DNA of 30,118 nucleotides, taken from Azolla pinnata (lineage: Eukaryota > Streptophyta > Polypodiopsida > Salviniales > Salviniaceae). Positions 1 through 9,544 of this stretch are shown here, one piece after another. How positions within the stretch are numbered: position 1 is the stretch's first letter; every line of letters begins with the position of its first letter. Where the stretch lies: assembly GCA_037176905.1 (NCBI GenBank), contig JBBBWG010004147.1:1-30118 (forward strand), written 5' to 3'. The position numbers and the translations under genes were made by a program. Below the pieces are notes generated by a model. It was not told the DNA's origin. It searched no databases and worked only from the letters and a program-made list of their open reading frames with translations.

Positions 1-641
1 CAAGATTCAGTACAAGCAATTGATTAGGTGTTGCAACTGTACACGAGACTAAGTTCGAAAAATCTATAAAATATTGTGTAAAATCTACATGTCACTCTCT
101 TGTTTCAAGAATCTAAGAGAGAAAAGGCGAACGTGCTATGCGCAAATCATGCAGGAAGGTCGTCTAATTTGATCAATCAATCTTCTTATTTCTCGTTCAC
201 ATCTTGCAGATTGTAATTAAGATCTATAAAACATGAAAGGTGCATTACGGTCTTTACCAATAGGTCGCAGGGCTACAAAAACGGAGGAGAATCTTAGTCT
301 TTTCATGGTGTAACGATGGACACACTAGTGTTTGAGTCCAACAACCACCCTAAATAAAGTCTTTGTATTGTCCAACGAAGAATTTTATTGGGATTTGATT
401 AATGTTATATGTAGTTTTATATGTAATTTTATTTGTTTGTGCGTTTATCGTAACCTCTAGTGGTGGACCCTACCTAATTGCTTTGATCTAGATACAATCT
501 TGATTAATCTCTTTAAATCTAAAATGATATTTCTAACTATTTTGCAAATCTTGGAGAGTACGCGTCGTAGAGTCATAGGTTGTTCTGTGTCTTGGAGAAC
601 TGATCGGTATCTCTTCCAACGCTTATTCTTGCAAAAATGTT
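1..641. other. Intergenic stretch, no gene seen
   Basis: AT-rich sequence with no long open frame on either strand and no recognisable protein similarity. Its texture resembles decayed repeat DNA, but I could not assign it to a family. Confidence 0.5.
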
Positions 642-715
642 TCTTAAGTAGCTCAGTAGGTTAGAGTGTATGGTTGTTAACCATAAGGTGGGAGGTTCAA
701 ACCCTCCTTAAAGCG
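642..715 (+). tRNA. tRNA-Asn(GTT)-like sequence, probably decayed
   Basis: A cloverleaf can be drawn. The D arm is GCTC/GAGT at 651-654 and 664-667. The anticodon stem is TATGG/CCATA at 669-673 and 681-685, with loop TTGTTAA and anticodon GTT at 676-678 (Asn). The T arm is GGAGG-TTCAAAC-CCTCC at 691-707. The body closely resembles plant nuclear tRNA-Asn as I remember it (AGCTCAG.TGGTTAGAG and GGAGGTTCAA both present). The seven-pair acceptor stem (642-648 with 708-714) is poor: two mismatches and one G-T pair. The body is intact but the acceptor is damaged, so it is most likely a tRNA pseudogene or tRNA-derived repeat head. Confidence 0.55.
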
Positions 716-753
716 ATGGTCGTTCCACTTGCCCTTTAATTAACAAAAATAAA

Positions 754-1058
754 ATGTCGTATATGGTTACTTTCCATGAACAACACTATCAATAGCAAGG
801 GTATTCACAGAAAGAAGATGTGTTATATGGTCACTTTCCATGAACAACACTATCGAAAGAAAGAAAATGTCGTATATCGTCACTTTCCATGGACAACACC
901 CTTGATAGGAAGGGCATTACAAGAAAGAAAATGTCGTATATGGTCACTTTCCATGAAGAATACTATCGATAGCAAGGGCATTACAAGAAAGAAAATGTCG
1001 TATATGGTCTCTTTCCATGAACAACACTATCGATAGCAAGGGCATTACAAAAACGAGG
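754..1058 (+). repeat. Minisatellite, about five units of 64 bp
   Basis: Units begin with ATGTCGTATATGGT or a close variant at 754, 818, 867, 931 and 995. Each unit carries TTTCCATGAACAACACTATC followed by AGCAAGGGCATTACAAGAAA. Four units are 64 bp. The second, at 818-866, is 49 bp because an internal block is missing. The last two are almost identical, which suggests recent expansion at the right end. The frame 776-1036 is open only because the repeat length almost keeps phase; it is not a gene. Confidence 0.9.
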
Positions 1059-1440
1059 AATTATGCACAATTAGGGCTAGCATCTGTGTTCATCTACTGT
1101 AACGTCGTGCTTTCTGGATGGAGATACGTTTACAATGAAAAAAAATCACTTAAACTCTCTGAGCAATGTGTTTCCCCTTTTGGTTAACCGAATCACTTAT
1201 TCTTATTTCTTTCGAGCACCTAGAATCAGTATGTTGTATATGTTGTTTCATTTGAAGTTGAAAATCTTTGATATTCTGAGCACGCAAGTTATGAGAGCTT
1301 GGGTGGAAAGGTACCATGAGGCTCGTCTATGAATTGAGCGTGAGCGTGCCCACATCGTCATGAAGATGGTAGAATCAGACATTCTAAGGCTTTGGAAACG
1401 GGAAGGTGAACAAACTATCACGGACAAATAAAAAAGAGCA
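1059..1440. other. Intergenic, no recognised gene
   Basis: A 65-codon open frame at 1135-1332 (+) shows no domain I recognise. It has no flanking signal beyond chance and is probably decayed repeat sequence next to the retroelement fossil to its right. Confidence 0.4.
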
Positions 1441-1540
1441 AAACAAAGCGAGGCAAAGGAATAAGAGATATGTGAGAAGAAGATAGAAGATGATGATTAT
1501 TGATTCAATAACTAGTGTTATTCACAATCAAGGTGAACCC

Positions 1541-1551
1541 ATATATTTATA
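1541..1551 (-). promoter_or_regulatory. TATA box of the LTR-like promoter
   Basis: The minus strand reads TATAAATATAT here, about 44 bp downstream of the heat-shock array in transcription order. The sequence after it becomes pyrimidine-rich, as in a transcribed R-U5 leader. The assignment rests on motif and spacing only. Confidence 0.55.
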
Positions 1552-1568
1552 CATTTCCATAATTCTTG

Positions 1569-1592
1569 CATGCAGGGAGAGGATCCTGCATG
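1569..1592. repeat. 8-bp inverted repeat CATGCAGG/CCTGCATG
   Basis: CATGCAGG at 1569-1576 and CCTGCATG at 1585-1592 are perfect reverse complements around an 8-bp spacer. The pair lies between the heat-shock array and the TATA box. Both arms contain CATGCA, the RY-type core bound by B3 factors. Function is unknown. Confidence 0.6.
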
Positions 1593-1594
1593 TA

Positions 1595-1627
1595 GAAGCT
1601 TCTAGAAAGTTCTAGAACTTTCTGGAA
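1595..1627. promoter_or_regulatory. Perfect seven-unit heat-shock element array
   Basis: Seven alternating GAA and TTC trimers sit exactly 5 bp apart: GAA 1595, TTC 1600, GAA 1605, TTC 1610, GAA 1615, TTC 1620, GAA 1625. This is the ideal nGAAnnTTCn pattern bound by heat-shock factor trimers; three units already make a consensus site. On the minus strand it lies upstream of a TATA box, as in plant heat-shock promoters. Heat elements in LTRs are known from the Arabidopsis copia element ONSEN. Here the array sits in the putative LTR of the gag-bearing fossil. Confidence 0.85.
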
Positions 1628-2830
1628 CATCAGAAAAGGGTATGAAATTTATATGTATTGCTATATACATCATTATTCTTCTGATGACTTTTTCGGTTTG
1701 GACTCTTATTTCGATGGCTTGTTGTTCGTTGGCTGCTTCTACCCATTGCCAAGCCTGTTTTTAGATGTTGTCTTGTTATGTCCAATATTGTTCCATTCAA
1801 ACACAGCTTCATGTTGTCACGAGTTGGACCACGGGTAGGTTGAACCACCAAGTTCTTACTCATCGATGCCTCCCCTTGATTAGGTGCTTGACAAGGATTT
1901 GGGAGTAGGAATACACTGAATAGTGCCCGGGTTAGCAACCTCTGAAGCCGATCAATTCCTTCCCGTAATTCTTCTTGTCCCATCGCCAATTTTCATAGGT
2001 CCTCGAGGGACCTGTTTTCGTTCATTGATTGGCCCCATCCTTTCAAAACTGATTGTATTGTTATTGTTATATTGGGCTCCATCATTGCACTGGTGAAAAT
2101 AGCCACCACTTGCCCCTTGGTTGAACCTATTGTTTCTGCAGACCCGTTGATTTTGGACTGGTTCAACAGTTTGCACAATTGGAGTGTTCTTCCATGCAAG
2201 AAGATTATACTCGCAGATCGTCGTCGTATGCATCTGTGCTTGGTAAATCGTGCAATATACAATCTGCTAAAAAGCCTTCTCCTCGGCTTTTGGGAGTGGT
2301 GCAAGTGCACGAAACTAGGATAGGCCGAGTCCCACCTGCCAATGGTCAAGATTTAATGCTCGGTTGAAAATCTCTATCAAAGACATTCACAATCTAGAAG
2401 TCTAATAGTGCCAAGGAAGATTTAAGCAGATACTTCAACGCCTTTAGAAACTATCACTTTTGCATGTCCTCTAGTGGATCTGTCTCCATCAAGCCTTGCA
2501 CTGCGAATATGTAGCAGAATTTCTTGCAATGTGTTGAAGGTTCCTATATGTCTTGCTAGGCATACCAGCATGCTACCTATCCCTCCAAGGATAGTTGAAA
2601 CTCAACGATCATAGATTGTTCCCATTCCACTGGGGACAAGCCTTGAGTTCCGTGATGCATAGCCCAAACGGACAGGAATTGCTTGACATGTGCTGCTGCA
2701 TCCAAATGGTTGGAGTATTTTGGTAGGCGTATGGCATCATGTCGTCCGAGATGGTTTTCCGGTTAATCAAGATGGGGACAGGAGCTCTTTTTCCTAAACC
2801 CTACGGCCCATGGTGTGGTTACTGAATTTT

Positions 2831-4189
2831 CATGTCCATTTGGAAGTTCAAGGGATTCAGCACGCGGACCTTTTGGGGTCACGACTCCTTCTGTGCACCT
2901 CAGATCTGTATGACAAGGCCCCTCAGATCTGTACTATGTCCGTGAACCCGTGGCACGGCTACTCTCCGGGTTAGTTCATCGTAACAGCGCCTTTCCATGG
3001 CTATCCGATTACTAGTAGGTGGTACAGATGTTCTCCTTCACGTCCTTAGCACACCCTCTGTCATCTCATCATCCTCCAAGTCACTGCTAAGACCCAAAAA
3101 CGAGGTCCAACAACAAGGTTGTCCTTGTCCCTGTCATTTATGATCCACGGATGTCAATCCGTATTACGAAGATTACAGTGAGGTTCGCTAGTGATGGATC
3201 GGTCTGCTGATCCACGCAGAATGTTTTCCGCTGCCACTTGTGCATCGAATGAAAACTCCCAAGGATCCAAACATTTCACTTGAGTCTATTCCATTTCCTT
3301 TAATTAACAACGCAAACATTTGCTCCATCAGTATTCTCTAGACTCTATCCCAATGTTTGCACTTGTTTATTGCGAGAAATATAATGGAATTCGAAACAAC
3401 AATATCCAACATATGTTCTAAGTTGTACCATGGAAATACAAATGTTTACACTGCATTCATCACTACATTCACCATCAATTGCCAAGGCTACATTTGCACA
3501 TCCCATAATCGAAGCATATTGGTATCCTGTTGAACTTATTTTCAAACTTTGGCCCTTAATAGTCTCAACCAAAAATGTCCAAGGGAGACAATGCAACAAT
3601 CTACAACGTTGCTTCCTTGTTCAAAAAATAAACTCAAAAAACTCTCTATTGGACATTTTTGTGAACATCATTCACATTGTTTCTAGGTGGATCATAGTAT
3701 TAATCATTGACAAACTCCAGCCTATTAAAGAGTAAAATGGAAGCAAATAATATAACCTCACTTGTGTGACAAGGAAGAAGTCTTAAAGATGTCCTTGTGC
3801 AACATCTCCACCTCCATCCACAGTGTCATCAAATTGTGCACTCACTGTAATGCATTCATTGTCAATAGACTAGAATGTCATATAGTGCTCAGTTTGTAAC
3901 CTCGCGAATTAATGCTTCCCAATAATATTAGTCAATCATCTCCCCCTTGCCTTTTTTACATAATTTTTTCAATGTCATCATCATCATGCATGTGACTGTC
4001 AAGTTGCTCAGAAGTGTTTTCCTCATCTTGTATGTATCAAATAAAAATAATAATGAAGATAGAGGGTTATCATGATGGGATCCACATGATTCAGAACTCG
4101 ATTGATGATAAGCTCAAATTCCAGGAGTAGTTAGGGAATGAATGGATTTCTCTATGTGGCAAGAAGACAAAGCTTCTGTCTTCTTCCAT
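2831..4189. other. Intergenic repeat-like DNA, no gene
   Basis: About 2830-3340 may be the 5' part of the minus-strand retroelement, but nothing decisive is visible. From 3340 to 3740 both strands have 84-101 codon frames that are mutual shadows without a recognised domain. The remainder is AT-rich and featureless to me. Confidence 0.4.
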
Positions 4190-4214
4190 TCAATTGCGAG
4201 TTGTTGCAGCTTAT

Positions 4215-4560
4215 GAAAACATCTCCAAAATCATGTGGATTCAGTGAAATTAGAAGGAGCTACTGGCAATGATAAGACCATAATTCTAGCTCCACTAGCA
4301 GCTCAAGCTCCAGCTCCTCAATGCTTGTGGAGTTTAAATAGAATGTATTTGTGTGTGAGAAATGTTTTTCGTAAATAGTAGCTGTTTCTCACGAGCAACA
4401 GAATCGAGAAGCCTGAATTGCTATGAAAATTGCTCCAAAGTCATGTGGATTGGTGAAACTTGAAGGAGCATCTGGTGACAACGAGACTTCCAGCTCCAGC
4501 GCAAGCTCCTCATGAAGTTTAAATAGTATATATTTGGTGTGACAAGTGTTTGTTGTATGT
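4215..4560. repeat. Diverged tandem duplication, period about 210 bp
   Basis: GAAAACATCTCCAAAATCAT from 4215 recurs as GAAAATTGCTCCAAAGTCAT from 4425. Matching order continues in both: TGTGGATT, GAAGGAGC, an AGCTCCAGC-rich stretch, GTTTAAATAG, then a GTG-rich stretch. The copies differ by many substitutions and small indels, so the duplication is old. Confidence 0.75.
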
Positions 4561-4564
4561 ATGG

Positions 4565-5345
4565 GCCCGGATCGGCTCCGGTTCAGTTCGGTTTTTCCAC
4601 ACTAGAACTGAACCAAACTTAGCTGAACTTGAGCCATAAAAGGATGAATCGAACCGAACCATTACTTAAAAGCTTCAAACTGAGCCAAATCGGTTCGATA
4701 AAAGTAAAAACCAAACCGAAACAAAACCGTGGTTTAGATGGTTCCAATAATTGAACATAAGTAATGTTACCAATGTATATTTATTTGCTTCCATGGTGTT
4801 TAAGCTATCTATCTATACACACAGTCCAAACTCGGTTCGAGATGGTTCACGTCGGTTCGAACAGTCGAGCTAAAATCGAAGCAAACCGGACTATAAACCT
4901 CCCAAACCGAACCGAATCGAACCAAGAACTACCTAAACCGGACCGCACTACCAAACAAACCGAACTGCCGAAACGAAACGAAACTACCGAGATGGTTCGC
5001 ATCGGGTCGAACAGCCGAGCTGAAATTGAAGCAAACCAGACTATAACATAAGCCTTCCAAAACCGAACCGAATCGAGCCAATAACAAACAACCTAATTAA
5101 ATCAACCGAGCTGCCGAAACGAAACCGAACGACCGAGAGATGGAAAGCAGACTATAACATTAAACCTTCCGAAACCGAACAGAATCGAGCCAAGAACAGC
5201 CTAATTACGAACCGAGCTGCCGAGAGATGGTCCGCAGCGGTTCGAATCGAATCGAGCCAGACTAGAGTAAACCTTCCGAGACCGAACGGAGTCGGACCAA
5301 CAGCAACGTAAACCGAACCGAGTAGTAGCGATACCGAAAATGAAG
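4565..5345. repeat. GGTTCGGTTC-type satellite, four decayed units
   Basis: The block is full of CCGAACCG/CGGTTCGG words. From about 4838 a larger unit is visible. It begins GAGATGGTTC or GAGAGATGG, contains AAACCGGACTATAA or AGACTATAAC, then AACCGAACCGAATCGA, and ends in GAGCTGCC or ACTGCCGAAACG. Unit starts fall near 4838, 4990, 5136 and 5222, so unit length shrinks from about 150 to 86-115 bp. The array ends about 125 bp before the start codon of the reductase-like gene, so that gene's promoter or leader must overlap or abut it. Confidence 0.8.
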
Positions 5346-5468
5346 CAGAAGTGAACCCGATTTTCCTTAAAGCGAGAGCTAAAAACCTTGAGTGTAAGTG
5401 GTCTCCCAAGTAGAAGGAGCAGAAGTTACTACTTGTCGTTGTTTCTTCTCGCAAGCAACGGAATATCC

Positions 5469-8116
5469 ATGAAATGGAGCAGCAGCCGCAGCGGCCATGG
5501 CCGTCACGGCGATGGCGACGGCGTCGTCGTCTGCACAGAGCCTTCCTTCTCCCCTCGCCACTGTCGCAATGCCCTCCTCGCCGCCGTCGTCCCCCTCCCC
5601 TCCATCGCCTTCTTCCACTGCGCGCTCCTCTCCTGCCCCGACACTTCCCCCGCCGCTCGCGCTAGTCGCTGGGATCGCATCTGCCGCTGGTCCTCCTCGC
5701 AGCACCCCCTCTTCCTCCTCAATCTCCTCTTCTTCCTCAACGTGGACGTCCTCTTCTGGCTCATCAGCCTCCTCCAGCGCAGCACCTGGGTAAGCCGTGC
5801 CGCATCTCTCTTCCTGCCCTTTCTGTTTGTATCATCGCCTGCTGTGCCCGCTTTCTCGTTTCTCTCCATTTGCGATGATCTTGGAACAGCTCATAGATCC
5901 ATACTGGACCTTCTTGCCCCTGCTCATGGCGTATTTCTATGCTTTGCATCCTCGGTCTGTGAGCGATCCCATCCGCTCCCGGGTTGTCATCGTTTTGACC
6001 TGGATCTGGAGCATCCGCCTCACACATTCTTACTTCCGGAGGGAGAAGTGGCAGTGGGGTGAGAGAGAAGATTGGCGCTTCGCTGACATGAGACGGAAAT
6101 ATCCCAAGCATTGGTGGTGGATCTCTTTCTTCTATGTCTATGCCTCCCAACAGGTACCATCGTCACCTTGCTTGCCGATTTCGTCGCTTCGACTATACTA
6201 ATGTCTATGCAAATTGTGGAGTTTTGAGATAGTGTGTGGCATCCAGATGCATGATCTTCTTCTCGCGGCTGAACTTGCTGTTTTTCTCTGTTATAATATA
6301 CAGTAGTAATCTACATTTCTGCCTGCTCTTTACTGCTCCATGTCCGGATCTTACTGTGTTTTGTGTCTTACATACATTCTACCGGATTTCTGCTGCTTCC
6401 CCTGTAGTGCGTACTGTAGATTCCTACTATTACGGCAGCAATTATGTCATGATGAAAGTAGCTCGTGCTTCATGCATGGGTCAGAGTTCCATTTGTATTT
6501 TTTTTGTATTGGTTTGCAGTTTGCAGTATGAGGCATCTGGTAAGTCGAGTGCAGGAAATTATGGACAGAACATGCATCAAAGATGAACTTAGGAATCAAA
6601 TTGAGCCACACTTTCAATTTACTATCCTATTCTTCTTCAACTCAGCATTTTTCCAATATTCTCGTGCAAAAGTAGACTTGACATATAACCTTCACGTTTA
6701 CGGTTGAGAAGGTTTATGCAGAAACCTGGAAGCAAGCATTGGCAAGCGACTAAGGGAGTGTTTTGGTACTTCAAAGGCACCAAGAATTATGACCAAGATC
6801 TTCTCTGGAGAAACTAATTCATCTACCGTAATTGGTTTTATTGATAGCGACTGGGATGGTTTCTATGACACTTGCGCATGATCCAGCAACAAGTGCTTCA
6901 TGATTAGTAACTCCCGAGTGTCATAGTGATAGCAAGAAGCCATCACCAAACTTAATATAAACAAATTAGTGAATTAGGGCGTTGCTTTCATCTCTTTTTC
7001 GAGTACACTATGGCAAATTGAGCAGACAGGAATAAATTCTAATTAGAAAAAGAGGCAAGTACCAGTGTATGGTTTCCTTTCTCGTTCAATTTTTCAAGAG
7101 CTCAGCACTGTGGCCTCTGATTGGAACGAGCTTTTGCCTTTGAAATCACATTTAGCCACACATTCAATTTACCCATGTTCACACTTGGCCACATCCAGAT
7201 CTTCTGGTAACAGCTATGCGTTAAAGAAGGGTATCTGTAATGCAAAGTTAACTAATGCTGCCGGGTGGCACCTCGTAGACAAGAATAACTTAACCCAAAC
7301 ATTTATTCCATGGCTTTTAAACCCCAAGTAGTGGACTAATCTCAAGTGACTTTATTATAGTGCATACACACATACATAAAACTGATTGCACCAAATGCCT
7401 GTCGCCCTTTGGCGTGGGGATGTGCAGGTGATCCATCCAGGTAGCATTTCACTTGCTTGTTGCCCTTGTGCTCTGATGTGGGTGGTGTGTGATTTCAAGT
7501 CAAACGTGTAACTATTAAAGTTTACTATGGAAGATCTCTATATCATTGAGTGCTGAAATAAATTTCACTTGCTGGCTGGTTTTCTTTGGTTTGGGCGCCA
7601 TCTTTTATATTGCGCCTGATACCATCTTTCATACAGTGTTTTCTGGTGGGAATTTGTCTACCGTTGTACACTGTCCATAATAGCTCAGCTGAATGGGGCA
7701 GCTTGGACGTATTGGCAACATTTGTTTGTATCCTGGGGATAGCAATAGGGTATGTGTCTGATACCCAGCTGTACAAGTTTGTTGAGAAGAACAATATTTT
7801 AAAGCAACTTGGAGCTCCACCAGTACCAGTGCTGGATGATGGGTTATGGTATTATTCAAGGCATCCAAACTACTTTGGCGAACAGCTCTGGTGGTGGGGT
7901 CTTGCTGGGTTCTCATGGATTGTTGGCCAAGGTTGGGCAACAATTGGCACCATCATAAACTCTGCAGTTTTGGCTCAAGTGACTGTAATGGTGGAGAAGA
8001 GGATGGTCGCTGAAGCATCAAGGTCTATTGCTTATGAAAACTATCAAAAAACAACCTCTGTATGGATCCCTCTTCCTAAGCGTATCCTGAAGCCAAAGCT
8101 TGCGAAGCTGTCATAA
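5469..8116 (+). CDS. DUF1295 / steroid 5-alpha-reductase-like membrane protein
   Basis: Three exons: 5469-5789, 5890-6153 and 7637-8116, all joined in phase 0 at GT-AG borders, giving 354 aa. Exon 2 (residues 108-195) carries YWTFLPLLMAYFYALHP, VIVLTWIWSIRLTHSYFRR and EKWQWGEREDWRFADMR. Exon 3 carries the family signature LWYYSRHPNYFGEQLWWWG near residues 270-284 and ends with QKTTSVWIP, as in the Arabidopsis DUF1295 proteins I recall. Several hydrophobic segments predict a multi-pass membrane protein, probably of the ER. The fold is related to steroid 5-alpha-reductases and ICMT-like enzymes; the RHPNYFGE region is the likely NADPH-binding part. The substrate is unknown. The ATG at 5469 is the only in-frame ATG that leaves the conserved N-terminal part (ALLAAVVPLPSIAFF) intact. 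Exon 1 is GC-rich, unlike the rest of the window. Confidence 0.93.
6735..6960 (+). mobile_element. Ty1/copia fossil fragment in intron 2
   Basis: The plus strand shows HWQATKGVFWYFKGTKNYD followed by IDSDWDG. These match the reverse transcriptase to RNase H junction of copia elements (HWKAVKRILRYLKGT and DSDWAGD). It is a short broken piece, old, with a few interruptions and no LTRs seen. It lies wholly inside intron 2 of the reductase-like gene, in the same orientation. Confidence 0.75.
7073..7151 (+). repeat. Dispersed 79-bp repeat, copy A
   Basis: This segment, from TTTCCTTTCTCGTTCAAT to AATCACAT, recurs at 15867-15945 in the same orientation and length with about 13 differences by eye (about 84% identity). 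Copy A lies in intron 2 of the reductase-like gene, copy B in intron 1 of the DnaJ gene. It may be part of an unrecognised transposable element. Confidence 0.75.
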
Positions 8117-9544
8117 ATGGTGGATATGGACAATGGTTTTTACATGTGTGATTTTCGGTCAATGAGGTTTGATTACTGTGCTCCATGATTCTTTACAGTA
8201 TCATGGCCATACTATATGCCAAATATTGGTGATTGAAATCCTGAACATACTGTAGGAGGGTAGGGATAGAATCACATTGAGGGATTATTTTTACAGTGGC
8301 GTCTTGAATTTATGGAGTCGGAATGACTTTTGCTTAAATATTTGTTTATTGCTGTTGTTAGAACGACTGACTATCTATCTATGGTGCTTTGTTTTAATAG
8401 CCACTGAATTATGTCGCCGTAGAAATGATCTCATTGTTTGATAAGATCTGAATTGTGAATAGCTGGAGCCATCTTGAATTGAAATTATGTTGTTCTGTTG
8501 AAATCTGTACATGCGAAAGCGGGACATGTATGGATGGAGGTCTATAGGCTCTTAATAGTGCATACTTTTTTTGGTTTAGAGGTTAAATGATATACTTTTT
8601 CACTTAAAAGGAATATGTTAAATATCCTTTGTAGAGCACTGTGTCACATTCTCTTCCATTTGTGTTGATTTTCAGGAGCAAGGAACAAAGACTTGTTTAG
8701 AACAGCACAAAACGTATGGTACTCTGCAAGTTGGAAAACCTACAAGAAAGAAAACTTGCCACTGCAACAGCAGCTGCAAGGTTTGAAAAAATTGATCAAT
8801 CGGGGTTATCAACCGACACAGAATGTTTGATTTGAGTTATGATTGCTCTGATCAAGAGAGGCATTGTCCATGATGCCTGCGAGCAAAAGATCGCTGCAAG
8901 TGTTGAGTAGCGGTTCTCCCTAACTAGTCCAATTCCTGCTGCAAGTTAAACAATAGTTGAATCCATTTCAGAAATGTAGTTATAGCTAGGTAATGTATGG
9001 TCAGTGGTGGTAACATTGATAGAAAACCAAACTAAGTGTTACAACATTGGGGATGTATAATCCTAGTCTGAAAAGAAAACCAACTAAGTGTTACAAACAT
9101 GGGGGATGTATAATTCTAATCAGAATAATAACAAATAATTGTCAAGCTGCTTATACCATCCATGTCAATGTTTAAAACCCACCCTCCAAAAAACACATCA
9201 AATTTAAAATCATCCAAGGGAATTCCTTTTAGTCCACAAAGAAACAATCAAATTTTTGTTAAAGATGTGGACGGGAATTTGGCATCTGGATTATTTTTCA
9301 TCTTTTAGTTAATCAAAAATCAATCCACTCATCAATCATGTTGTGTAATCCAATCGCTTGATCTTAAGAGTGACCCACAGCAAAAATGACTCATTTTGTG
9401 ATATAGACAGTTGAGTGTAAGCATTGCACAAGCTGCTATTCTGCTACCGCTGCTTCTCTCTTTTTCTCTCCCCCCCAATAATGCCCATCCAAGCAAAGGC
9501 ATTTGTCGATGCCTGATTGTATGCATGTACATACTTATCTGGCC
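8117..9544. other. Convergent intergenic region with 3' UTRs
   Basis: Both flanking genes end into this 1.4-kb stretch, so it must hold both 3' UTRs. At 8680-8830 there is a short coding-like passage after a TTTTCAG acceptor-like site, with in-frame NLQERKLATATAAARFEKI. It is too short to assign. No other gene is seen. Confidence 0.5.
9022..9127. repeat. Tandem duplication, 2 x 53 bp
   Basis: GAAAACCAAACTAAGTGTTA at 9022 recurs as GAAAACCAACTAAGTGTTAC at 9075. Both continue into GGGGATGTATAAT and a similar tail. The copies differ by only a few bases and small indels, so the event is fairly recent. Confidence 0.85.

Larger units (their letters stand above)
1440..2830 (-). mobile_element. LTR-retroelement fossil: gag region and putative LTR (minus strand)
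   Basis: Read on the minus strand, about 2770 to 2400 resembles a plant retrotransposon gag, with pieces such as LPKYSNHLDAAAHVKQF and SPVEWEQSM. A more C-terminal stretch rich in Asn and Gln follows at about 2230-1950. After it comes a promoter-like block (heat-shock element, then TATA) and a pyrimidine-rich leader to about 1440, which looks like a 3' LTR. I see no pol domains, so the copy is internally deleted or was a non-autonomous gag-only type. I saw no second LTR to the right. The element is broken, with several interruptions, and looks old. Family (gypsy or copia) is unresolved. Confidence 0.55.

Noticed and set aside
776-1036. 86-codon open frame
   Set aside because: It is entirely inside the 64-bp minisatellite and changes with repeat length.
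754-1058. Possible CRISPR-like array
   Set aside because: The repeats are directly adjacent with no unique spacers and the window is plant nuclear DNA, so it is a minisatellite.
3345-3735. 84-codon (-) and 101-codon (+) frames facing each other
   Set aside because: They overlap on opposite strands. Neither has a recognisable domain or splice context.
4764-5051. 95-codon open frame with NRTI/RTESNQE text
   Set aside because: It is a translation of the GGTTCGG-type satellite.
5379-5869. Several long frames on both strands over the GC-rich first exon, including a Ser/Pro-rich 98-codon frame at 5497-5793
   Set aside because: Only the frame from 5469 matches the DUF1295 family and continues through splice sites. 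The others are shadows of GC-rich coding sequence.
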